From Apostichopus japonicus (Eukaryota > Echinodermata > Holothuroidea > Aspidochirotida > Stichopodidae), in the NCBI RefSeq assembly GCF_037975245.1, contig NC_092568.1:3981001-4045000 (forward strand): DNA of 64,000 nt, written 5' to 3'. The notes under the pieces were generated by a model that had not been told where the DNA came from, did not search any database, and was given only the letters and a program-made list of their open reading frames with translations. Shown here in pieces: positions 11,745 to 60,819 of the stretch. The position numbers and the translations under genes were made by a program. Each line of letters starts with the position of its first letter. Position 1 is the first letter of the stretch.

Positions 11745-13631
11745 CCGTTGTTTTAACTTCATATATCAATACTCAGAGCGTCCTTAGAAGATATCCGGAA
11801 ACTCCATTGCTCCTCAGTTGTAACACATTGTAAACATGTCATTTCCTATTGTTTTCTATCGGGGTTTTCCTATCGGGGTTTGCACTGCATCTAAGGAAAC
11901 TGGTCTCTGTACATGATGAGACAATATAAAACATTCAGTTGAATCGATGAACCTCAGCTTTTTGACAGGTTCTTTCTAGAAAGTGTCTACATGCAAAGTT
12001 GTGCTGAGATCTAACTTTTTAGCTGGATCCGCGCCTGAAAAATTCGTGAATTGGTCAGCTTTTATATTATGAAGCAGAAACTAAGTACACATAAAAATTA
12101 TATATAAAAAACCGCTTTGCATTCCGTAGGACTGAGTGAGGATTTGACCTACGTTTGTCGGCTTTTTCGGATATAAGAAAACGATAGCGTCATACATTCT
12201 GTCGGATCGATTATCAATGCTTTGAGTTGAGTCACTCTCATGTGAAAAGCCTTTGTTTATAAATTTCCAATGACCGCTGACTGAACGAATTTTGTCGGAC
12301 TACGCAAAACCATGTAGAAAATAGACAAAAACTGACTACACGAAAATTATAAGTGTATTATCGGCATCCGTACTGTGATCGTTTTCCACGCTCTTTTCAA
12401 TTCTTCATATATGATTAATGTTTATTGTTTAACCCATAAACAGCAATTATAATTTTTGTTTGGACTCTTTAACGGCTTCTCTGAGTTTTGGGGGATTAGT
12501 TAATTCAAATTGATGGAAAAACTTTGATATCAACTTTCCGCATGCTTTGTTTGTTAGGCTTGATCTTCCATGCAACAGTAAATTGTAACATTAGGTTCAA
12601 AAAATATCTCTGTATGAGGAAAGTCGGCTACATCATGGGAAACACACGGGCAAAGGTTTTCTACGGTGTCTTTTAAAAAACATCGAACGACAATATTAAA
12701 AGCAGATAAAACGGTATGGAAAATGTACTCTCGCAGGAGATTATGCACATTGTCTGTTTGGTTTAAATGAGCAAAGATATCAATGTGAAAATGTTCACCG
12801 AAAAGGAAAATCGTTTCCGCGAAGAAAGAAAGAAAAAAAGTTGAGTTGTCGATATAAAATGCCTTTGAAAAATGCAAACACTTCATGCATATGTTATATA
12901 CTTCGCTGGGACATTGAAAAACGTTTAGTTTAACAATTATTGTTTTTTTTCCACATTTTACTATTATTTTCAGCCAAAATTTACTAGTTTGACAATTGTC
13001 AGGGGAAAAAATTCCTTTAAATTCATATTTCAACAACTGTTTATCGTTTCGATATGTGAAAGTTAATAGACCAAACAGGAAACCAAAAGGAAAAATTCAT
13101 CAAAAATTGTGAAATTGCTGTGGTTTATCTGTAGCCTACAAGTTGACCATTTCATTAAGTCTCGAAACTGCTAAGTTTATGATTTCCTCAGTGTTACTTA
13201 TGATAAATGACGTAGTTTAATTTTATCATCTCGCAGTTAAGTGAATGAAGTAGTAGTAGTACCCATTTTTGAAACCAGAGCCTAGGATTCCATAAAATTA
13301 TATCTAGCTGTAATTTATATCTGATAATCTGATGGTTTTTACTAAGAGGTTGCTACGAAATCCAAACCAAATTATTGTTCATTGATACGAATTACGAAAG
13401 TAAAAGCCAGTTTTCTCTTCGTCAGTGTACACAAACAATGAGGATGAATTTGCCATCATCTCCAAATAACCTTCTAGCCTGAAACGTAATGTGTGTACAG
13501 TGAATTCCACTCTAATGTTTCTCTCGTTTTGTTCTTGTTTGCAACCAGTAGAAATTAGCTGTAAATGAGAATTACTGTAATTATAGTGTGTGTGAATAGG
13601 GGGGGGGGGGGAGTGGGGTGAGGGTATTATA
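11745..13631. other. Intergenic DNA with one unassigned open frame
   Basis: AT-rich DNA between two hAT-like elements. The only notable feature is a 160-codon open frame on the - strand (12554-13036), listed separately. Confidence 0.5.
12554..13036 (-). CDS. Unassigned 160-residue open reading frame, doubtful gene
   Basis: An ATG-to-stop frame of 160 codons on the - strand. The predicted protein is rich in Phe, Ile, His and Cys; I recognise no domain, signal peptide or catalytic motif. It is the longest open frame in the window that does not overlap an exon of a recognised gene. It sits in the gap between convergent genes, amid transposon remnants. It could be a chance opening, a decayed element frame or a lineage-specific gene; chance is most likely. 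Confidence 0.15.
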   Translation of the reverse strand: MLKYEFKGIFSPDNCQTSKFWLKIIVKCGKKTIIVKLNVFQCPSEVYNICMKCLHFSKAFYIDNSTFFLSFFAETIFLFGEHFHIDIFAHLNQTDNVHNLLREYIFHTVLSAFNIVVRCFLKDTVENLCPCVSHDVADFPHTEIFFEPNVTIYCCMEDQA

Positions 13632-13965
13632 CAGTGGCGTAGGAAGGTACTTTTGAGTGGGGGGGGCTGAAGACTGATGGCCGGCCTGGGGAGGGGAATT
13701 TTTTGCATTTCCAGGTGGCCTCAGATGCAGTCTGGTGCAATATAGCACACTTCAACACCCACTCCATTTTGTAAACTTAATTTTGTATTTTCACCTGGCC
13801 TTAGATACAATTTGGTGCTTCAAATGAGATTTTTTTTCTCATTTGGAAATGAAAAAGGGGTTTTCTGACTTGCGAAGCAGGGGGGGGGCGGAATGATACT
13901 TCCGTCCCTCCACATTTTTCACTGGGGGGCTGGCGCCCCCAGCCCCCCCCATTCCTACACCCTTG
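13632..13965. mobile_element. hAT-type MITE, 334 bp, with perfect 8-bp target duplication
   Basis: The left end cagtggcgtaggaagg (from 13632) and the right end, read inversely as caagggtgtaggaatgg, form imperfect terminal inverted repeats. The element is flanked on both sides by gtattata (13624-13631 and 13966-13973), an exact 8-bp target duplication. Just inside the ends lie G-rich and C-rich tracts ending in the same GGGGGGGCT motif. There is no transposase frame, so this is a non-autonomous element. Confidence 0.85.
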
Positions 13966-16900
13966 GTATTATACATATCTACATGTTAGTTATTTGATCA
14001 ATGATTGTTTTGCTAACAGATTGCTAGACAATCTTAACCAGTAGTAGTAGTTGTTCATCGCTACCGAATTCTAAGCAGCTATTGAGTTGTTCTACAAACA
14101 GAATGAAGCCTGATCATTACCAAATCCTCTAGCCATTTTTAATTGGGATAGAGAGTTTTTGCAACCAGTAGAAATTATGTCTTTTTCAACTATATCTCCA
14201 ATGATGAGAATATTATCTATAAATATTACTATTACATGTGAAGTGGTGTTTTTGTGGAGGGGGGGGGGGGGTGTGGAGGGGGCGGAGTGGAATGGGTGTT
14301 AATAGGGCATGGGACGGAATTGGAGAAGGCAAAAGAGGGGGCAGGCGAGGACTAGGGAACTCTACCAATTTATCTTTTCCGTCAGACAACTTCTCATATA
14401 TACAGAAAACGAAAGAAAAACACGAATTGGCAAACAATTACAAATTCCATGGCAGTTTTATTCATTAAACGGACGAAACAGTGTTCTCGTCCTTCCCTCA
14501 GCATCTCATAATTCTTACAAAAGTAAACCACGCTAAAAAAAGAAAAAAAGAAGATTCAATGGAAACAGGAGTACATTTTTGGGATTTCTATGAAAATTAA
14601 TAAGGATTATTAAAATTGACTATATCTATGAAATTGGTTGTTTCTATCGACATATGTAAACAGAGACTTTTATATATATATCACCTACAAGACCTTCTTG
14701 ACAGGAGAGAAGCAGGTTGTGCGATAATGTGCACGGGAGGGAATTACATTCGAAACCAAACAAAATATTACAAATCCTAAAAATCGGGACAATATTGAAA
14801 AAAAGAGAAAAAAATCAACAACATGAATTAAGAAATAAATACATGAGAAAGAAAGCAAGAAGATACTTGATCAACTGAAATAATCATTTTATAAATCAAC
14901 GAAAATCTCCCCATTTTGTGATGGATTTTTGTTTTTAAATTAATTCATTTATCTACATGAAATGTAACACTAATGTTCCCTACTGACATTATGTAAGAAC
15001 TTATCAACACAAATTGAAAACATTTAAAAAAAAATAGTCATTCATTGTCCCAAATACTCTTTTTTTCTCTTCTTTTTTTGTTGGTTATATATAGAATACT
15101 TCAAGATGACTAACAGACAGTACCATAGTGCATGGCATAGTCAGAATGTGTACCCTTTATCCTAACATACAAATACCAATGCGTACATATCAGCCTAACA
15201 GCCACTGCATAAAAATCAAAATAGACATTTCCTCACCAACTTATGTGGATAAGGAGGGTAGAGCATTTTAATTTAAGAAAAAAAAAAATATTGTTTTCCC
15301 ATTTCCGTTTACTTTTTGGCCTGAAATCTGCAAAATCTTCCATTCAGAGAAAAGTAAAACACACAGATAAAGAAGGAGGGGGGGGGGAGAGGAAAGGAGG
15401 GACGGACGGAGGAGGGCTGGTGCGAAGGAGGTTAAGGATACTATGAGGTTTCAGTTAACTATATAAATCTTTGAAATTGCCACAAATCCTTCCACTTGTT
15501 CTTACAGGAATATTCTGAAAAGGAGTTAGTTTGTTTCATTGCTACCTATTACATAATCACACCCTCACACCAGGGTCACCAATGAAAAATTATGTGAACA
15601 TCTTTAATCTCTGACGAGTATGTTGTAATTAAATAGCAGTCACCCACCCTTGTCATTGGAATGAAATTGACTACTTCCACCCCAGTTCTTATATGCAAAT
15701 TGTATTACTTCCAGTTACACCTGCTTTGAAGCTGTCGTGTACCTGGCCTGGTTCTAATAGCAGAAAAAGTACTTCTCTCAATGTTTTAGCTGGATGATCT
15801 GATATTAATGCAATGAAATGACAATAATATAGTTTGTGCTATATAGTCAATTCACATGTGGGATTTACTTACAAACATAAACACACTAACATTTGTAACT
15901 ATCAATACTACTTTCACCATTTTTGGCCAAATCCACCCATGCCCCCCCCCCCTCCAAGAAGAATTGGAAACAACTTCTGCCCTGCATATTGTTGTCCAAA
16001 CTGTACCTTGCAGCCACATGATACATTGGTAAAAGTAAATCCTAAACAACATGACCCCCTCTCCTCAAACTACCCAACCGCTGGAGTTGCAAACATTCAA
16101 AACATATTAACATTAAAAAACAATACGTTTTCTTTTAATCTTCTGACTTTCTTATAACAATGTTTCAAAATAGCACCAGCCAATAATTGATTTGCTTCAT
16201 TTTTCATCTAAAAGAAAAACAGTAGGGGTACGGACAGGGAGGAGATGGAGGGGGGGGGGGGTGAGGGAAGGTTGTGTGTGGAGAGACTGACAGCCTTTAC
16301 ACATTTACATAATGTTTCCAGTTGGGTGTGTGGAGAATATGGCTAAGGCTATTAAACATTCAGCATTCATTGAAAGTGTTCCCTTCATCCTGTGTCCATA
16401 ATCTAACCCCACCCCCTCCTCCACCCCTCCCACCATTCTGTTATTGCAAAACAGTAAGTAAAAGGTGATTCACTTGGTTTTACATCATTCACAAAAGTCA
16501 TACTTTATACATCAAAGGAAGAAATGAATGAGGTGAAGAAAAAGAAAAATTCCCATCATTTCTTCATTTTAGCTTTTTTTCTTTTTTAACCCTGAGTGAT
16601 CTTTGACATTTTGACAACATACTCTTTTAATAAAAAAAACAACCTTTCACTGAGAAAAGGCATTTTACTACTTACAACAAAATAACAATCTAACCTACAT
16701 CACTAATGACATACATAAATATATATTTTTAAAATTCAAATTAAATCAAAAAATGAAAGGATTTGAGGAATACCAAAACAAAACAAGAATTGAGAAAACA
16801 CGAGGACACCCATGGGCCTTCCGAGTTATGTCAATTGGTTACGAAACAGCACTGAAATTGGATAAATCCATATTATATTTACGCTCCTCCTAGAACAGTG

Positions 16901-17016
16901 GAATGTTAAAAAAGTATTAAACAGCTTTCCCCCCACCCCCACCATTCATTTTCTAAAAAAAAACCAATAAATAAGCTGAGGGTCTTTCCACACTTCACAG
17001 ATGCATGTATGTATAT
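13966..17016. other. Intergenic DNA or distal FBXO11 3' UTR
   Basis: AT-rich with scattered G-runs (near 14260, 15370 and 16250) and no coding signal. Where FBXO11 transcription ends cannot be told from sequence. Confidence 0.4.
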
Positions 17017-17241
17017 TAGATCCTCCTGCAAGCAGGAACTCGCGAAGAAGCCATCATTGGCTTATCAAAGCCGCAAGCTGACCGAGGTCAGTCTCTTAGA
17101 TTCATATTTTAACGTCCATGGTTATGAATTGTCAATTGTCAACAACTCTGTAACAGGACGACATACATTAATCTTGGAGTGACTGGAACTCGGGACCTTA
17201 TGATTGAAAGGCACCGGTGTTAACCACTGAGCTAACACTCC
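17017..17241 (-). mobile_element. tRNA-derived SINE (full-length-like)
   Basis: Read on the - strand it opens with a tRNA-like head: ggagtg, then an A-box-like ttagctcagtggttaa, then a B-box-like ggtcccgagttcc closed by tcactcc. A non-tRNA body follows, ending tgcggctttgataagcca and ggaggatcta. The head carries RNA polymerase III internal promoter elements, as tRNA-derived SINEs do. The 3' part recurs at 31811-31893 without the head, as expected of a dispersed retroelement. I saw no clear target-site duplication. Confidence 0.8.
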
Positions 17242-20200
17242 TAGCGTGCATCAGCATCAAACACAAGCTAGAGTAGCCAATACTGATAGCAAAATTAAAA
17301 AAAAAAGAGAGAGTCAAAAAGGGGAAAAAAATCATAGCAATAATAAAAAATAGAAGGAACAAAACCAGAACCAAAAATAGAGGGGGAAAAACACACACAC
17401 ATATTTGTCAAACCTTTAAGAGTGGACTGCGAAAGAACACTGCTTTGGTCATTTTAAAAAATTGGGTACAGATAGAAATGAAAAAAAAAAAGAAGAAAAA
17501 AAAAAAGAAAAAAAAAGGGACACTTTGGAAACAGATCTTACACATTTATCACTTTTAAATTTAGCAATGTGCATCTTGTGTGTGACATAAAAGGTTGTTT
17601 GTCACCTCTTGAAGTTTTTGGGCTCTTTTTGGATTGGAAGAGATAAGGTAGTACAGGAATAATATATATTAAGATACTTTGATATGAAAACATCAGAAAA
17701 TTTGTGTTTCTGGCCTTGAAGTTCTCACTTGATAGATGATGCTAGCTCATAGCGATAACCATATCTGAACCTTCGTACTTCTTTAATCGAACAAAGTGAT
17801 ATTCAAGTTGACATGATCTGGCCTGGTGCCAGATATGGAAAGGTGGTGTGTGGTATCATGCTTTTTGGAGAAGCAACAAGTGAACTAAATGTGATTGTTT
17901 GTAACCTTATTGTGTTCAACAAGGAAGTTGTCTTTGTTACTGTTAACACCTTCTTGCATTGTACCTAAAACCACTATTATATTTCCCTGAAGTTATTTCT
18001 GCAATCCATGAAAACAACAGCTTGAAGGGAAATGCCCAGAGAGTTTATTATGAAGACATTGATTCAAACACTTCTGAGCTGGGATTGATCCAAGTCCAGT
18101 CCATTTATTTCAATTCTATGCCAAAGTTTTCATATATACTCCTTAAAATTCAACATGACAACTAGTCTGCACTGTTCAACTATGCAGCACTGCACGTTTT
18201 CTTTGAGATTTCGACCTTCGCATTGTAAAAGCATTTAACACAGTACTTGGCAGCCATGATAATGAATTCATTGACGAGAACGTCAATTACCTGGAAATCG
18301 GACTGACCCATTAAACTCTCAAGTCACATTGATCATTTTTTTTTTAGTCTAACCTAAAAAAAAAAATCGTCCTTCTTTTAAGGTAGAAAAGGAAACAGTT
18401 TATAATAACTGTGAAATAGATAAATGACTTGAAGTATTTCAAATATGAATCCACACTGGAGATTTCCTTATAACCAAGTAAATCCAGGTTTTAATCACGT
18501 CATTCACGACGGAAGTACCACCTCCCAGCATTATTTGACAGAGAGAGATATAGATGTACGCAAAACTCTCCAAAAAAAACTGACAAATTTACTTGATTAT
18601 ATTTTTGTTTTCTAGATAACTGAGGAATAATAAATGGATTTCTCTTTTGTAACCTGATTGTTCGACACTCCACAAAAATATATAGACTTTTCAAACTGTA
18701 TCTATTTACACTGAGTAGGGAATTATAAGAGGAATTATAAGAGCCTCTCTTCAAATTCAGTAACCCAAACTAAGATGAAAGGATGCATGAATCCCTCTAA
18801 ATGTTTCTATTATTTTGATCATTACACTCACTGTAAAATAAATTCCTCATCAAGGAAACTCTCACTCTACTTCACGATCATAAAATGCAGCAATGAGTTC
18901 ACGTTTTGATGGCAAAAAAAACAAAGAGGGCGGGCAGGGGGGGAGGGGTTGAATACTATCACACCAATCATTATCTCAAACAGTGAAGAGTTGTTTCATG
19001 CTCTACATTGGAAAAATATCTCACAAAATATGTCACAGCTAACCGTGAATACTGATCAAATAACTCCTTGTGAGGGGACCGATTACCTCGACATCTCTGA
19101 GGTGCATAACGCTCTTTATTCGCTTACATAAAACCCTGCAGCAAAGTTCGACAGACTTCCTAAAAAATTGTCTACATGTAATTTTTTACTGCAGGAGTCA
19201 AAACTTTTTTAAGACTTTTACGCCCTAGTGTGATGAAGCAGCCTGACAACCTGTCCCCTCAGAGCCTATACCCCACACAATTCATAAGTAGGCTGACAGT
19301 TTAAATAAGTTTGAAAATTAAAAAACTAACTGTGAGAACAAAGAACAAATGTGACCATATGTGCATAATCAGCACCAACTTTCAAAAGTTTCCAAAAACT
19401 AATTTCTTTTAACTTTTGACACAACTATGAGAAAAATTGAAACGTAGGAATATTGAAACTGGTTTTACATATAAGGAAAAGAGCAACGGCTCTTTGATGT
19501 CTGTTATCATAAGCCATTGTTACCATATCAAAATAAAAACTTCACGTTGACAAGAGTTATTACTCAAATTCTTAATGCCAAAGAACGATTATAAAAAAAA
19601 GAGAGAAAAAAAAAGAAGATTATGCGGCACGTATTCGTGTTGCTAATACTGACCAATGAACCAATGTCAGGTTGAACTTCATAATTTATTTTAACAATAT
19701 GTTTCAATTCCCTCTTGTAAATGACTTTGTAGCTCTCTCTGGGATGTACTTTCAATAAGTTACTATATTGGACAACAAAGATATACAGCTTTTATTAAGT
19801 TACTTCCGACATTTTGAACAAACCCACGTCATCCAACTTTCGATTTTTTATGAAATAGTCTATTTACAGAAAAAATTTGTACATAATTTACAAATTGTGT
19901 CAATTTTTTATAGAATGCCCATTTGAGTCCAACTTTTGACAACAAGACTAAGAAAAGGAAAATGAGGAGAGATATTTTACAGCTGATAAACTGAGGTATG
20001 TTTCCAGCGATAATCGTGGTAAGACGTAGAACCATTGTATCGCTTCCTTTTGATAGCAACTACTAGATATGTTAGTAGCTAAGAATTCTTAGGGATTAGA
20101 AGATCCTTTTCTTGCTACGAAAAGAACCTTCTATGAACACAATTCTTTTGCCGGCACCATTAGAGAGGTGTTTTACTTAGGGAAAAAAAACTTCCATAAA

Positions 20201-21936
20201 CCTTGTGTTCTACTGATCACAAAATGTAGGTTTAAATCCTTATACTACTGAAGTATCAATAGTAACAAAGTCACAATGTGGATGTTTTATCAAGTACCCA
20301 ACCGAGTAAAATCACCATTTCAAGAGGACCATTTAGACAATGAGAGGATCTAACCAAAACCAAATATAGAACGAAAGCTGGAATGCCAACCAGTAAAAGA
20401 GAAAAGAAAAGCAAAACATATTTAGAAACATTCATACTTTTGAGTTTATAAACCAGTCAACACTATAGATTGTTTATGGCTAGCTTTGCTTTAGCTATCA
20501 CAGATTGAAGGAAGGACAGAGGGGGGGGGGGAGCAATAATCATTGATGAAGGAAACTTCCATATCATTGGAGTTGGCCTGTTAATATTTTGAATTTTTGA
20601 ATATAGTAACCTCACAAGTCCCCAATGGTTAACTCTCCCCCCATTGACTGACCAGTTGTGTCACCTTCTCTTATTCAACATGTTTTTACATGGAAGAGAG
20701 TGACCAGTGTACATTTCAGGATCATCCATGTAGCAAGTAGGAGCCGGTAAGTATTACAGCCATTGAAGGAAAGGCTTTCAAGCCCCTTCAAAAATATAGT
20801 GCAAAGTTTTATCTTTTCAATCCTTTTTCCACTACAAATGTCTATTATTTGCTATCAGTTTGAAGGGCAATTTGGGGTCTGTCTTTCTCTTCGGTGAAGG
20901 AAAACTGTTTTTGCGAAATTTTACGCATTGCCTCTCTTACAAGAAACGAGTGGTCAATTTAGGGGTCAAGAGTTTGCGGTCAGGAATGACCATTTTCTGC
21001 ATTTTCATTGCATCTGGGAGCATTAAGGATTTCTGACTTAACTGTGATATATTCTACCTCTCTAATTGCTTAGTCTACAACATCTGCCTCTCTCTCTGCA
21101 GACTTCTTCAAGCAGCATTGTGTCATCTCTTTTAAAGTTGGCGATGATATCTGTCGGCAATATTGTCCTCTTCTGATTAAACCTGTTTCATCGCTCTAGA
21201 ATATTTCTGGCTGCAGTCAAGTTCCCTTCTGGTTCTCCATTGTATCTGTCTAGTATATTTCTGGCTGCAGTTTAGTTCTCTTCTGGTTGTCTATTGCTTT
21301 GACATGGGAATATTCTGGCTGTAGTTCTAGTTCCCATCTGGTTCTGGCTCTCTATTGTATCAATTACTCCTGGCTAAAGTTGAGTTCCCATCTGGTTCTC
21401 TATTGTATCAAACTTTCCTGGATATAGTCTAGTTCCTATCTGGTTCTCTATTGTATCAATAATTCTTGGCTTTTAGTCTAGTTCCCATCTGGTTCTTGTT
21501 CTCTATTGTATCAATCATTCCTGGCTTTTAGTCTAGTTCCCATCTGGTTCTCTATTGTATCAATCTTTCCTGGCTATAGTCTAGTTCCCATCTGGTTCTC
21601 GATTGTTTAAATAATTCCTGGCTAGTCTATCTTTCCTCCTAATAACTGTTTTCTCTGATCTACAGCATTTCTCATTGCAGTCAAGTGTCCTTCCAGTGAA
21701 GTCTTGCCTTGGTCTAGAATACCTGTACTTTCTGATAGCATCATGGTCCCATTAAAATAGTTTAGTTGCTTCGCACTTTGGACCACTCGTGTCCCCTAAT
21801 GCAGCATATTTCATTTTCTATAATATTCTGTAAGAATCAGCCTTGTACTTGCTCTCGATTCACATTCAAGTTATATATGCTTCTGTCAAAGCAATAAAGT
21901 CCGACAGTGTGTATGTCTTTGGTTGTTTTTTTGTGC
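17242..21936 (-). other. FBXO11: Presumed FBXO11 3' UTR and downstream region
   Basis: Immediately downstream of the FBXO11 stop in transcription order. There is no coding signal. Several AATAAA hexamers occur on the - strand, for example at 19791-19796 and 19115-19120, but none can be singled out as the polyadenylation signal. A degenerate tandem repeat lies at about 21215-21630. A poly-purine tract lies at 17480-17520. Confidence 0.5.
21215..21630. repeat. Degenerate tandem repeat in presumed FBXO11 3' UTR
   Basis: About seven imperfect units of roughly 50-65 bases built around tctagttcccatctggttct and ctattgtatcaat, with cctggctatag between. Unit length varies, and both edges are strongly diverged. 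Confidence 0.85.
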
Positions 21937-59865
<37,929 letters not shown>

Positions 59866-60780
59866 TCCGTACCAAAATGTTGGTTGCTTAAACAAATTTT
59901 GGTAGGTTTTGGTGGTCGACGTCGGCTAAGTGGAGTGCTACGAGTGAGGCGTAGTTAGTTCGTCAGTACGGAATGTACACACAGTATACGCATCACACAC
60001 AGGCTGTATACATACAATAACTTCCAAAGTGCTGAGATCTGATCTGAGCATCTGAGACAGCTAAACCTTCAAGCTTCATTAGGTCAAAGGTTCCCAAAAC
60101 TGCGACCACTGTGAGAATGCATAGGAAAATATCTATCATATTAAGAAGCATGCAAAAATCATTGCAGCACAACTTTGTAAATAAAACCACCTATCCCTTA
60201 GGTATAGGTTAAATAATTATTTAAAGCTATACATTAAGTAATTTGAAAACAAAATTGAATTTTGGGCAATTTATGTATATCAAATTGTATAAATTGCTAA
60301 AAACTATTTGTCATCTGGCTACGTAATTTTCTCACCGGGAGCATCAAACTCTAAAACAGTTGTAGAATTTTTGCTTCGCCTTGCACAACGGAAACGTACT
60401 TTGTTTGTAGGATAAATAAGTAACATCGGAGGTTAGGACTAAATAAACAACTAGGCCTACGCGATGCTTGTTTAGGGAAAAGCCGACCTTCGAATTAATA
60501 TGACATCGTTGGGCTCGCAGACGTCTAGCATATTGGCCGAAAACAGGATGCACATTTATGATCTCCATTAATATAATTATTGTTATTAATATTTATTTTA
60601 ATAATATAGTAGTAAGCTACTAGAAGTACAGTAGAAGGCCTAGTGTTACCGTTAGGCTACTTTACAGTTAGCCTACATCGTCAAAGTCGTAGTGGACGAA
60701 GTAAACTTACCTTAAGGCTCGCAGATACAAATACCTTAAAATTTTGACGAAGAAGAAGTCTTGACTTTGAGGTTGCAGTG
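59866..60780. promoter_or_regulatory. Divergent promoter interval between FBXO11 and EFCAB11
   Basis: Only 915 bases separate the two start codons, which point away from each other, so both 5' UTRs and promoters must lie here or begin here. CpGs are more frequent than in surrounding introns (for example gacgtcggc and gacgaag near both ends). No TATA box is convincingly placed. On the - strand, ccttaag|gtaagt at 60711/60710 is a strong donor match that could belong to a non-coding first exon of FBXO11. Confidence 0.6.
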
Positions 60781-60819
60781 ATGACTGAGTTGGCTAGTGC
60801 AGAAGCTCTGTGTTCAAGG
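60781..60819 (+). CDS. EFCAB11: EFCAB11 exon 1 (start codon)
   Basis: ATG at 60781-60783 followed by 12 more codons to the donor tcaagg|gtaggc. The short first exon is supported by the clean in-phase join to the next exon; the residues themselves are not conserved enough to prove it. Confidence 0.7.

Noticed and set aside
13379-14468. Several Pro- or Gly-rich open frames
   Set aside because: They are translations of poly-C/poly-G tracts in and around the MITE, not genes.
17170-17241. Functional tRNA gene
   Set aside because: The A and B boxes are present but the anticodon and T stems pair poorly and the sequence continues into a SINE body that recurs elsewhere.
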